Shown: positions 1 to 6,450 of the stretch, in pieces
Layout of the letters: every line of letters starts with the position of its first letter
Numbering within the stretch: position 1 is the first letter of the stretch
Source of the DNA: an uncultured Selenomonadaceae bacterium
GTDB lineage: Bacteria; Bacillota_C; Negativicutes; Selenomonadales; Selenomonadaceae
DNA: 7,029 bases
NCBI GenBank assembly: GCA_946402475.1
Contig: CAMIWP010000052.1
Coordinates: forward strand, 1 to 7,029
Direction: 5' to 3'
Program-made: the position numbers and the translations under genes
Notes under the pieces: generated by a model
Databases searched by the model: none
Told to the model about the DNA's origin: nothing
What the model saw: only the letters and a program-made list of their open reading frames with translations

Positions 1-76
1 CTGCTGTCAAGATGAAGTTGTGGGATGAATCATGATTTTGACGGATGGAACGTCCATGTTGTGAGGTGTTTAGGGA

Positions 77-1603
77 ATGTCAGGTATGGTATATCTTGTG
101 GGCGCGGGACCGGGGGATCCGGGGCTGGTCAGCGTGAAGGCATGCGAGTGCCTCAGGCGCGCGGACGTGGTGGTCTATGATCGGCTGGCGGATGAGAGGA
201 TCCTGGGCTATGCCCCGAAGGAGGCGGAATACATCTACGTGGGGAAGGCCTCCAGCAATCACGCCATGAAGCAGGAGGACATCAATCGGCTCCTGGCGGA
301 GAAGGCAAGGGAAGGAAAATGCGTCGTGCGCCTCAAGGGCGGCGACCCTTTTGTTTTCGGCAGGGGCGGCGAGGAAGCCCTGCTCTTGGAGGAAATGGGG
401 CTGCCCTTTGAAATCGTTCCCGGCATTACCTCGGCGATCTCCGTTCCCGCCTATGGGGGCATCCCCGTGACCCATCGGGGGGTGGCGACATCCTTTGCCG
501 TCATCACGGGCCATGAGGATCCGACAAAAGGCGGATCGAACATGCGATGGGACAAGCTCTCCACCGGCGTGGACACCCTCGTGTTCCTCATGGGGGTGGC
601 AAATCTTCCCTATATCACGAAAAAGCTCATGGAAAACGGTCGCCCCGGGGATACTCCCGCAGCCGTCATCCGCTGGGGGACGAAGCCGGAACAAAGGGTT
701 CTCGTGACGACGGTGGGGACTGCGGCGGAGGACGTGGAGGCGGCAGGAATCCGGCCGCCGGCGATCTTCCTTGTCGGCGAGGTGGTGAGGCTTCGGGAGA
801 AACTTCGATGGTTTGATCGCCCGGAGACCCGTCCCTTTTTCGGAAAGACCGTTCTCGTGACCCGGGCGAGGGAGCAGGCATCCAAACTCACGGCGGCGTT
901 GGAGGGCTTGGGAGCGAAGTGCCTGGAGGTTCCCGCCATCCGCTTGGCGGAGCCGGAGGACGGCTATCAGGCCGTAGACGATGCCATTGCCCGCCTGGGG
1001 GATTTCGATTGGCTGATCTTCACCAGCGTCAACGGCGTGGGCCGGTTTTTTGAACGAATGGAACATCAGGGGAAGGATGCCCGCTCCCTGGGAGGGGCGA
1101 GGATTGCCGCCATCGGCGCGGCAACGGCGGATGCCCTGAAATCCCACGGGATTCTTGCCGACGTAGTTCCCCGGGAGTACCGGGCGGAGGGGATCTTGGA
1201 ATCTCTGCAAGGGAAGATCAAGACCGGGCAAAAGATTCTCCTTCCGAGAGCTCAGGAGGCAAGGGAGATCCTGCCGGAGAAACTCAGGGAACTCGGCGTG
1301 GTGACGGAAGTCGCGCCGGTTTATCGGACGGTGGCGGCGGAGGTCGATGGAGAGATGCTCCGGCAGAAGTTCGCCCGAGGGGAGATCGACTATGTGACCT
1401 TCACCAGTTCCTCCACGGTGACGAATCTCCTGAAGATCATCGGAAGCCCCGAGGCGCTTCGGGGCGCGAAGGCCGCCTGCATCGGGCCGGTGACGGCGGA
1501 GACCTGCCGAAAGAGCGGCATAGAGCCGGATATCGTGGCGGAGGAATACACCATCGACGGACTGGTGCAGGCCATGAAGAATGTTATGATGGAGGCGGTA
1601 TAG
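77..1603 (+). CDS. cobA-hemD: Fused uroporphyrinogen-III C-methyltransferase / uroporphyrinogen-III synthase (CobA-HemD)
   Basis: This is a bifunctional cytoplasmic enzyme of 508 aa. The N-terminal half (about residues 4-245) is a SAM-dependent uroporphyrinogen-III methyltransferase that makes precorrin-2 for sirohaem and cobalamin. Visible motifs are GAGPGDPGL (9-17), [16 protein letters not shown] (85-100), VPGITSA (114-120), PVTHRG (130-135) and TGHE (144-147). The C-terminal half (about 256-505) is HemD, which cyclises hydroxymethylbilane to uroporphyrinogen III. It is less conserved but recognisable from [12 protein letters not shown] (256-267), IFTSVNGV (314-321), [11 protein letters not shown] (441-451) and [14 protein letters not shown] (469-482). 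Such fusions are common in Firmicutes. The CysG-type dehydrogenase/ferrochelatase domain is absent, so precorrin-2 oxidation needs another protein. The start at 77 has GAGGTG 8 nt upstream; ATG at 86 is a possible alternative because the family often begins just before VYLVGAGPG. It is the first gene of the visible operon, and hemB starts 1 nt after its stop. Confidence 0.95.
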   Translation: MSGMVYLVGAGPGDPGLVSVKACECLRRADVVVYDRLADERILGYAPKEAEYIYVGKASSNHAMKQEDINRLLAEKAREGKCVVRLKGGDPFVFGRGGEEALLLEEMGLPFEIVPGITSAISVPAYGGIPVTHRGVATSFAVITGHEDPTKGGSNMRWDKLSTGVDTLVFLMGVANLPYITKKLMENGRPGDTPAAVIRWGTKPEQRVLVTTVGTAAEDVEAAGIRPPAIFLVGEVVRLREKLRWFDRPETRPFFGKTVLVTRAREQASKLTAALEGLGAKCLEVPAIRLAEPEDGYQAVDDAIARLGDFDWLIFTSVNGVGRFFERMEHQGKDARSLGGARIAAIGAATADALKSHGILADVVPREYRAEGILESLQGKIKTGQKILLPRAQEAREILPEKLRELGVVTEVAPVYRTVAAEVDGEMLRQKFARGEIDYVTFTSSSTVTNLLKIIGSPEALRGAKAACIGPVTAETCRKSGIEPDIVAEEYTIDGLVQAMKNVMMEAV

Positions 1604-1604
1604 C

Positions 1605-2576
1605 ATGTACACGCAAAAACTTCGCCCGCGCCGCATGAGGATCAGTCCTGCCATGCGGTCCATGGTGCGGGAGACAGAGCTTTCCCCGAAGGATTTCGTT
1701 TACCCGATCTTCGTGGTGCCCGGCGAGAATGTGAAGGAGGAAATCCCCAGCATGCCGGGATGCTATCATCTGTCTGTGGACAATGCCGTGAAGCTGGCCC
1801 GGGAGATTTGCGCCCTGGGGATCCCCTCGGTGGAGGTTTTCGGTCTGCCGGAGTACAAGGACGAGATCGGATCCGGCGCATGGGATAGGAAGAGCCCGGT
1901 GCAGCGGGCCTTGGAAGCCATAAAACAGGCCGTGCCGGAGCTGATCCTCGTGGGGGATGTGTGCCTTTGCCAGTACACCAGCCACGGGCATTGCGGCAAA
2001 CTCTGCGGCCATTACGTGGACAATGACGAGACGCTGAAGCTCCTGCAAAAGGTGGCGGTGAGCCAGGCGAAGGCGGGGGCGGACATCATCGCGCCCTCGG
2101 ACATGATGGACGGGCGCGTGGCGGCCATCCGCGAGGCATTGGACGGGGAAGGGTTCGCCAATGTGCCCATCATGTCCTACGCGGTGAAATACGCTTCCGG
2201 TTACTACGGCCCCTTCCGGGACGCGGCGGACAGCGCCCCCCAATTCGGCGACCGGCGCCAGTACCAGATGGATCCCGCCAATGCCCGGGAAGCCCTCAAG
2301 GAGGTGGATCTCGACCTGGCGGAGGGAGCGGACATCATCATGGTGAAGCCCGCCCTTGCCTATCTCGACGTGGTGCGGCAGGTGCGGGATCACATCCATC
2401 ATCCCGTGGCAGTCTACAATGTCAGCGGGGAGTACGCCATGGTAAAGGCGGCGGCCCGGAACGGCTGGATCGACGAGAAGCGCATCGTGTTGGAGACCCT
2501 GACCGGCATGAAACGGGCCGGGGCGGACATCATCATCACCTACCATGCCCTGGATGCGGCGAAGTGGATGGAGTGA
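1605..2576 (+). CDS. hemB: Delta-aminolevulinic acid dehydratase (porphobilinogen synthase)
   Basis: HemB condenses two 5-aminolevulinate molecules to porphobilinogen in the cytoplasm, the first common step of tetrapyrrole synthesis. The 323-aa length is normal for the family. Two Schiff-base lysines are visible: K195 in [18 protein letters not shown] (190-207) and K248 in [13 protein letters not shown]. The cysteine zinc-site triad is intact as C120, C122 and C130 in [14 protein letters not shown] (118-131), so this is a zinc-type rather than a purely magnesium-type enzyme. [10 protein letters not shown] (163-172) and YNVSGEYAM (271-279) are further family signatures. The gene begins 1 nt after the cobA-hemD stop. 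Its ribosome binding site GGAGG (1591-1595) lies inside the end of that gene, which implies translational coupling. HemB's product feeds HemC (not in view) and then the HemD domain encoded just upstream. Confidence 0.97.
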   Translation: MYTQKLRPRRMRISPAMRSMVRETELSPKDFVYPIFVVPGENVKEEIPSMPGCYHLSVDNAVKLAREICALGIPSVEVFGLPEYKDEIGSGAWDRKSPVQRALEAIKQAVPELILVGDVCLCQYTSHGHCGKLCGHYVDNDETLKLLQKVAVSQAKAGADIIAPSDMMDGRVAAIREALDGEGFANVPIMSYAVKYASGYYGPFRDAADSAPQFGDRRQYQMDPANAREALKEVDLDLAEGADIIMVKPALAYLDVVRQVRDHIHHPVAVYNVSGEYAMVKAAARNGWIDEKRIVLETLTGMKRAGADIIITYHALDAAKWME

Positions 2577-2598
2577 AGCGCGGCAGGGTTCCCTTTGG

Positions 2599-2605
2599 AA
2601 AGGAG
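2599..2605 (+). promoter_or_regulatory. Ribosome binding site that fixes the hemL start
   Basis: AAAGGAG lies 5 nt before ATG 2611. The reading frame is open back to an ATG at 2545 inside hemB, but that upstream stretch has no family similarity. This site therefore supports 2611 as the true start. Confidence 0.85.
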
Positions 2606-2610
2606 ACGTT

Positions 2611-3927
2611 ATGCTGAATCTGGAAAAATCCGCCGAAGCCTTTGCCGAGGCGAAAAACCTGATGCCGGGGGGCGTGAACAGTCCCGTGCGATCCTATGGG
2701 AACGTGGGTTCCAACCCGCCTTTTATCGCTCGGGCAGAAGGGTCGAGGATCTACGATATCGACGGAAATGAGTACATCGACTATGTGGGCTCTTGGGGGC
2801 CCATGGTGGTGGGGCATGCCCATCCTCGGGTGGTGAAGGCCCTTCAGGAGGCTGCGGCACGGGGAACGAGCTACGGAGCGCCCACCCTCATCGAATCGGA
2901 ATTGGCAAAGCTCGTCATGAAGGTCTATCCCTCCATTGAGTGCATCCGCATGGTGAACTCCGGCACGGAGGCCACCATGAGCGCCCTGCGCCTGGCTCGA
3001 GGGTATACGGGACGCGAGAAGATCGTGAAGTTCATCGGCTGCTACCACGGGCACAGCGACAGCCTTTTGGTGAGTGCCGGTTCCGGCATGGCGACCTTTG
3101 GCGTGCCCAGTTCCCCGGGAGTCACGAAGGGAACGGCGGCGGATACCATTGCCATCCCCTACAACGACGTGGAGGCCTTCCGTCGGGTGACGGAGAAATG
3201 GGGCAAGGAGATCGCCGCCGTGATCCTGGAGCCTGTGGCGGGGAACATGGGGCTGGTGTTGCCGAGGCAGGGCTATCTGAAAACCCTGCGGGAACTCACG
3301 GAGGAACAGGGCATCCTTCTCATCTTCGATGAAGTCATGTGCGGCTTCCGCGCTTCCCTGGGGGGAGCGCAGGCAGCCTACGGCATCACGCCGGATCTCA
3401 CCTGTCTCGGGAAGATCATCGGCGGCGGGCTTCCCGTGGCGGCATACGGAGGGCGCAGGGACATCATGGAGAAGGTGTCCCCCTCGGGACCGGTGTACCA
3501 GGCGGGGACCCTTTCGGGAAATCCCCTCGCCATGACGGCGGGACTGGAAACTCTCCGGATCCTCACCGAAGAGACGGAGGACGGGGGACCGGACTACAGC
3601 CGCCGCCTCACCGTCCTGACCAAGAAGCTCCTTCTGGGCTGGCAGGAAAAGGCCAAGGAGGCGGGTGTTTCCATACAGGCCCATCAGGCGGGCTCCATGT
3701 TCGGCATCTTCTTCCATGACCGGGAAGTCTGGGATTACGAGGGGGCGGCAGCCTCGGATCAGGAGGCGTTCAAGGTGTGGTTCCTGGCGATGCTGGAGCA
3801 GGGCATCTACCTCGCCCCCTCCCAGTTCGAGACCCTGTTCCTGTCGGGGGCGCACACGGAGGAGGATGTCGAGAGGACCGTCGAGGCGGCCGGAAAGGCA
3901 TTCCGCGCTGTTGCGGAGAAAAATTGA
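2611..3927 (+). CDS. hemL: Glutamate-1-semialdehyde 2,1-aminomutase
   Basis: HemL is a PLP-dependent class-III aminotransferase-fold enzyme that isomerises glutamate-1-semialdehyde to 5-aminolevulinate in the C5 pathway. Counted from ATG 2611 it is 438 aa, normal for the family. Signatures are [12 protein letters not shown] (18-29), [16 protein letters not shown] (115-130), [10 protein letters not shown] (141-150), the PLP-contacting aspartate D240 in IFDEV, the Schiff-base lysine K268 in [12 protein letters not shown], and [12 protein letters not shown] (297-308). GSMFGIFF (361-368) is also typical. The segment DEVMCGFR has Cys244 where I recall Thr in most HemL proteins; this is a minor change. 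The gene starts 34 nt after hemB with its own strong ribosome binding site, so it is likely the last gene of the operon. No clear terminator follows; the small GGGA/TCCC hairpin at 3978-3990 has no T tract. Confidence 0.96.
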   Translation: MLNLEKSAEAFAEAKNLMPGGVNSPVRSYGNVGSNPPFIARAEGSRIYDIDGNEYIDYVGSWGPMVVGHAHPRVVKALQEAAARGTSYGAPTLIESELAKLVMKVYPSIECIRMVNSGTEATMSALRLARGYTGREKIVKFIGCYHGHSDSLLVSAGSGMATFGVPSSPGVTKGTAADTIAIPYNDVEAFRRVTEKWGKEIAAVILEPVAGNMGLVLPRQGYLKTLRELTEEQGILLIFDEVMCGFRASLGGAQAAYGITPDLTCLGKIIGGGLPVAAYGGRRDIMEKVSPSGPVYQAGTLSGNPLAMTAGLETLRILTEETEDGGPDYSRRLTVLTKKLLLGWQEKAKEAGVSIQAHQAGSMFGIFFHDREVWDYEGAAASDQEAFKVWFLAMLEQGIYLAPSQFETLFLSGAHTEEDVERTVEAAGKAFRAVAEKN

Positions 3928-4057
3928 AAGAAACATTTAAGGAAATCCCCCAAAATCACGATAAAGTAGATGTAAAAGGGAAACTCTCCCGCTATCAGCG
4001 CCATGGATTGGACAGAAAAGGAAATGGATTTTCCAGAATATCGTGCGAAGCAATCAC

Positions 4058-4085
4058 TAAAGCATTCAAGCATCCAGGGCGATTG
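4058..4085 (+). promoter_or_regulatory. Candidate sigma-28 (FliA/SigD) type promoter for the hook gene
   Basis: TAAAGCAT (4058-4065) resembles the -35 element TAAAGTTT, and GGCGATTG (4078-4085) resembles the -10 element GCCGATAA at 5 of 8 positions. There are 16 nt between TAAA and the -10, close to the usual 15. A start near 4092 would leave a short leader containing the AAGGAG at 4097. The position is right but the -10 match is imperfect. The rest of the spacer (3928-4114) is AT-richer than the genes and shows only small 4-5 bp hairpins. Confidence 0.4.
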
Positions 4086-4096
4086 CATAGGCTCAA

Positions 4097-4102
4097 AAGG
4101 AG
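4097..4102 (+). promoter_or_regulatory. Ribosome binding site of the hook gene, with unusual spacing
   Basis: AAGGAG lies 12 nt from the in-frame ATG 4115 but only 5 nt from an out-of-frame ATG at 4108. The following GTGAT (4106-4110 region) can also pair with the 16S tail and would place ATG 4115 at normal distance. Protein similarity clearly requires the 4115 or 4118 start. Confidence 0.6.
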
Positions 4103-4114
4103 AAGTGATGTATT

Positions 4115-5647
4115 ATGATGCGTTCCTTGTTTTCCGGCGTTTCCGGCCTCAAAAACCATCAGACCAAGATGGACGTGATCGGCAATAATATTTCCAACGT
4201 GAATACCACGGGCTTCAAGTCCAGCCGCGTGACCTTCGTGGATGCCTTGTCCCAGACCCTGACGGGGGCATCCGCTCCCCACGGGAATCTGGGCGGTACC
4301 AATGCCAAGCAGATCGGCCTCGGCTCCAGCGTGGGCAGCATCGACATGATCTTCAGCGACGGTTCCGTGCAGTCCACGGGAAAGAACACGGATCTCTGCC
4401 TCTCCGGCAACGGGCTCTTCGTGGTGAAGCAGGGCAACGAGACCTTCTACACCCGCGACGGTGCCTTCGAGTTCGATGCCGACGGCAACTATGTCCTGCC
4501 GGGCAGCGGCTTGTTCGTCCAGGGCTGGACGGGGCAAAACGGTACCATTGACACAACGGCGGCGGTAGGCAACATCGTGGTTCAGGCCGGAAAGACCATG
4601 GAAGCAAGGGCTACCCAGAATGTAACCTACAACAACAACCTCAATTCGAACATCCCCATGATCGTGAAACTCAGCGGAGGTGTTCCTGTGGCAGGCACTT
4701 CCGCCGTGTCGGCGACCTCGGCGAGCCCTGTGACGGTCACGTTGAGCGATGGGTCGACTCTCACGGAAACCAACGGTCAGTTCACCGCTGGTATGAGCAT
4801 GCCAGTCACGACGACGATCACGATTTACGACAGCTTGGGAGGAACCCACAACGTGCCGGTGTATTTCAGGCGCGAGGGCACGGTGACACCCTCCACTACA
4901 GCGCCTGGCGGGTCTATTGTCACATCCACCGACGTGTGGCAGGTCTCCTTGGATACCAACACTTGGGTATCGACAATCGGGGCAACCAGCGCCTCTACGG
5001 GTGTGAAATCCTCCTACAGCTTCGTTGAGCCGAATGGCACTTTGACTACTGTGGAAATGAATGTGGCGAAGATACAGTTCACGACGTCGGGAAGATTTAA
5101 TGTAGCAAGTTCCATTGCGGCATCCACGGCGGCAATGACCGTCACGAGCGGAGCGCTTGGGAAGACGTCCGGTTTGGTGCCGGTGGCGGCGACCTCGGCA
5201 ATGGCACAGCAGAACCTGACCATTAACTTCTCCAATTTGACCCAATTCGCCGGGAATAATACGGTGAACGGCACGTCGGACGGCAATGCCGCCGGTACCC
5301 TCAAGAGCATCCAGATCGACTCCTCGGGCGTTATCACAGGGGTCTATACCAACGGCGTGCGACAAAGCGAGGCCCAAGTGGCGGTGGCCCAGTTCACTAA
5401 CGCCACGGGCCTTACCAAGACGGGCAACAGCCTCTATCAGGAATCCAACAACTCCGGTACGGCCAACATCAAGACCGCTGCGGATCTCGGCGTCACGATC
5501 ACTCCTTCGGCCCTCGAGATGTCCAACGTGGACGTGGCCAACGAGTTTGCGGACATGATTATCACCCAGCGCGGGTTCCAGTCGAACTCGAAGATCGTCA
5601 CGGTGGGCGACGAGATGCTGGAGACCGTCATCAACATGAAGCGGTAA
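4115..5647 (+). CDS. flgE: Flagellar hook protein FlgE (hook/basal-body family)
   Basis: This 510-aa protein is an axial subunit exported through the flagellar type III system to build the hook, so no signal peptide is expected. Residues 3-41 form the conserved rod/hook N-terminus (SLFSGVSGL, then VIGNNISNVNTTGFK at 21-35). Residues 88-138 are the FlgE/F/G domain (TGKNTDLCLSGNGLF, FYTRDGAFEFDADGNY). Residues 229-252 (MPVTTTITIYDSLGGTHNVPVYF) are typical of hook domain D2. The C-terminus (467-510) has LEMSNVDVANEFADMIITQRGFQSNSK in two adjoining parts, followed by a Leu/Met-rich helical end. The central part is long and rich in Ala, Ser and Thr, which explains a length above the roughly 400 aa of enteric FlgE. 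C95 is the only cysteine. ATG 4115 gives the usual MMRSLFSGVSG start; ATG 4118 is equally in frame. No flgD or other flagellar gene adjoins, and a terminator follows at once, so it is probably monocistronic. A hook-like paralogue rather than the main hook gene is possible. Confidence 0.92.
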   Translation: MMRSLFSGVSGLKNHQTKMDVIGNNISNVNTTGFKSSRVTFVDALSQTLTGASAPHGNLGGTNAKQIGLGSSVGSIDMIFSDGSVQSTGKNTDLCLSGNGLFVVKQGNETFYTRDGAFEFDADGNYVLPGSGLFVQGWTGQNGTIDTTAAVGNIVVQAGKTMEARATQNVTYNNNLNSNIPMIVKLSGGVPVAGTSAVSATSASPVTVTLSDGSTLTETNGQFTAGMSMPVTTTITIYDSLGGTHNVPVYFRREGTVTPSTTAPGGSIVTSTDVWQVSLDTNTWVSTIGATSASTGVKSSYSFVEPNGTLTTVEMNVAKIQFTTSGRFNVASSIAASTAAMTVTSGALGKTSGLVPVAATSAMAQQNLTINFSNLTQFAGNNTVNGTSDGNAAGTLKSIQIDSSGVITGVYTNGVRQSEAQVAVAQFTNATGLTKTGNSLYQESNNSGTANIKTAADLGVTITPSALEMSNVDVANEFADMIITQRGFQSNSKIVTVGDEMLETVINMKR

Positions 5648-5660
5648 GTTTCGGTTGGGA

Positions 5661-5692
5661 AAGCCATCTGTTTCGGCAGATGGCTTTTTTTT
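5661..5692 (+). terminator. Intrinsic terminator after flgE
   Basis: A perfect 10-bp stem pairs AAGCCATCTG (5661-5670) with CAGATGGCTT (5677-5686) around a 6-nt TTTCGG loop. A run of eight T (5685-5692) follows. It starts 13 nt after the flgE stop and separates that gene from the next one. Confidence 0.93.
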
Positions 5693-5784
5693 ATGAGGAA
5701 TGCAGGAAAGATGGGGCTTGCGTAGAATATATCCATAAGGTATTTATTGGATGAACTCATTGGAATAAATCAGGAGTGGAAAGT

Positions 5785-5789
5785 GGAGG
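5785..5789 (+). promoter_or_regulatory. Ribosome binding site choosing ATG 5796
   Basis: GGAGG ends 6 nt before ATG 5796 but directly abuts ATG 5790, which is too close for initiation. The downstream ATG is therefore preferred, removing two residues from the longest reading. Confidence 0.7.
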
Positions 5790-5795
5790 ATGGAT

Positions 5796-6329
5796 ATGGC
5801 AAAATCCCGTATTGAAATACAAAACCTGGCGGATCGGATGTTGGAGGAGGCGGGTATCGACCCTTGTTTCAAGCCCGTCGTGTCGAGATTGGTGGCATCC
5901 CAGGATCTTCAGGTGGTTCCGGCACTGAATCTTCCCCACAGCGAGTTCTCTTCCATGATCCTCAACGGCGTTGAGAAGAACGGTCTTTCCAATCGGATGA
6001 ACAGCATCATTTCCGTCAACGCCAGCAAGGATGAAAAGGAGCAGCGCCTCGCAACGGCCTATCAAGTGGCCTTCTATGCCCTGCACAAGGATCTGGAGGG
6101 CCAGTATGAAAGCCATCTCACTGCAAGCGTGTTGCACAGGGAGGACGACGATGCCATGCGGCTCACCTGTGCCCTTCTCATGAACCGGGATTTCTTTCTC
6201 GACAAGTTCAAGAGAGCCATGAAGGGAATTCCCAATCGGGTAGCCGTGTGCAAGAATCTGGGCGCCCAGTTTGGCGTTCCGGAGTTCGCCGTGGAACAGA
6301 GGGCCAGGGAATTGGAACTGCCCATTTGA
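5796..6329 (+). CDS. ImmA/IrrE-like protein lacking the HExxH zinc motif (probable pseudo-peptidase)
   Basis: This is a 177-aa soluble protein with no signal peptide or membrane segment. Its layout follows the ImmA/IrrE (COG2856) family. An N-terminal helical part is followed by a strand-like segment SIISVNASKDEKEQR (70-84). Next comes TAYQVAFYALHKD (87-99), where family members have roughly TLAHELGHYLLH, then REDDDAMRLTCALLMNRDFF (115-134), matching the usual ExEANxFAAxLLMP helix. The C-terminal LGAQFGVPEFAVEQRARELEL (two parts, 155-175) resembles the usual FGVSxxAVxxRLxxLGL helices. The zinc ligands are missing: HExxH reads YQVAF (6060-6074), and the third acidic position is Asp rather than Glu. 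Known relatives cleave repressors (ImmA on ImmR, IrrE on DdrO); this one probably cannot. The gene stands alone between two terminators, with no adjacent HTH repressor. A weak promoter may exist (TTGCGT at 5718, TATTTA at 5741, 17-nt spacer). The family assignment is my alignment by eye; an uncharacterised lineage-specific protein is the alternative. Confidence 0.7.
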   Translation: MAKSRIEIQNLADRMLEEAGIDPCFKPVVSRLVASQDLQVVPALNLPHSEFSSMILNGVEKNGLSNRMNSIISVNASKDEKEQRLATAYQVAFYALHKDLEGQYESHLTASVLHREDDDAMRLTCALLMNRDFFLDKFKRAMKGIPNRVAVCKNLGAQFGVPEFAVEQRARELELPI

Positions 6330-6338
6330 TTTTGCGTG

Positions 6339-6380
6339 AAAAAGGCCGGAGTCTCGTGGAAAGGAGACTCCGGCCTTTTT
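6339..6380. terminator. Bidirectional intrinsic terminator between convergent genes
   Basis: A perfect 17-bp inverted repeat pairs 6339-6355 (AAAAAGGCCGGAGTCTC) with 6364-6380 (GAGACTCCGGCCTTTTT) around the 8-nt loop GTGGAAAG. A5 on the left and T5 on the right make it work on either strand. It begins 9 nt after the stop of the ImmA/IrrE-like gene and lies about 70 nt past the stop of the minus-strand peptidase gene. Confidence 0.93.
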
Positions 6381-6450
6381 AGGAACTGGAGTAAAATAAG
6401 TTGGTCCTACTACAGCGCAGAAGAAATTTTTCCTTTCAAGGAAATGGAAG

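Noticed and set aside
32..64. A 10-codon leader-like frame (ATG 32 to TGA 62) before cobA-hemD.
   Set aside because: It has no regulatory codon run, no attenuator hairpin and no clear ribosome binding site. Bases 1-76 may be the tail of an upstream gene such as hemC (the short open ends in all three frames fit), but this cannot be decided from so little sequence.
80..1663. A 527-codon open frame on the minus strand opposite cobA-hemD; similar long ones lie opposite hemL (2536-3936) and flgE (3995-5377).
   Set aside because: Their translations show no domain signature. Long antisense frames are expected in GC-rich genes where codons such as TTA, CTA and TCA are rare. The plus-strand proteins are unmistakable.
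2545..2610. N-terminal extension of HemL by 22 residues, overlapping hemB.
   Set aside because: The extension does not resemble HemL and has no ribosome binding site of note. AAAGGAG sits ideally before ATG 2611, where the family sequence begins.
3978..4035. Small inverted repeats in the hemL-flgE spacer (GGGA/TCCC at 3978-3990, CGCT/AGCG at 3990-4000, GGAAA/TTTCC at 4020-4034), considered as terminator, riboswitch or small RNA.
   Set aside because: The stems are only 4-5 bp with no T tract and no recognisable riboswitch core. Chance is sufficient explanation.
4003..4188. A 61-codon open frame on the plus strand overlapping the flgE start.
   Set aside because: Its sequence has no recognisable features, its ATG at 4003 lacks a ribosome binding site, and half of it lies out of frame within the conserved flgE N-terminus.
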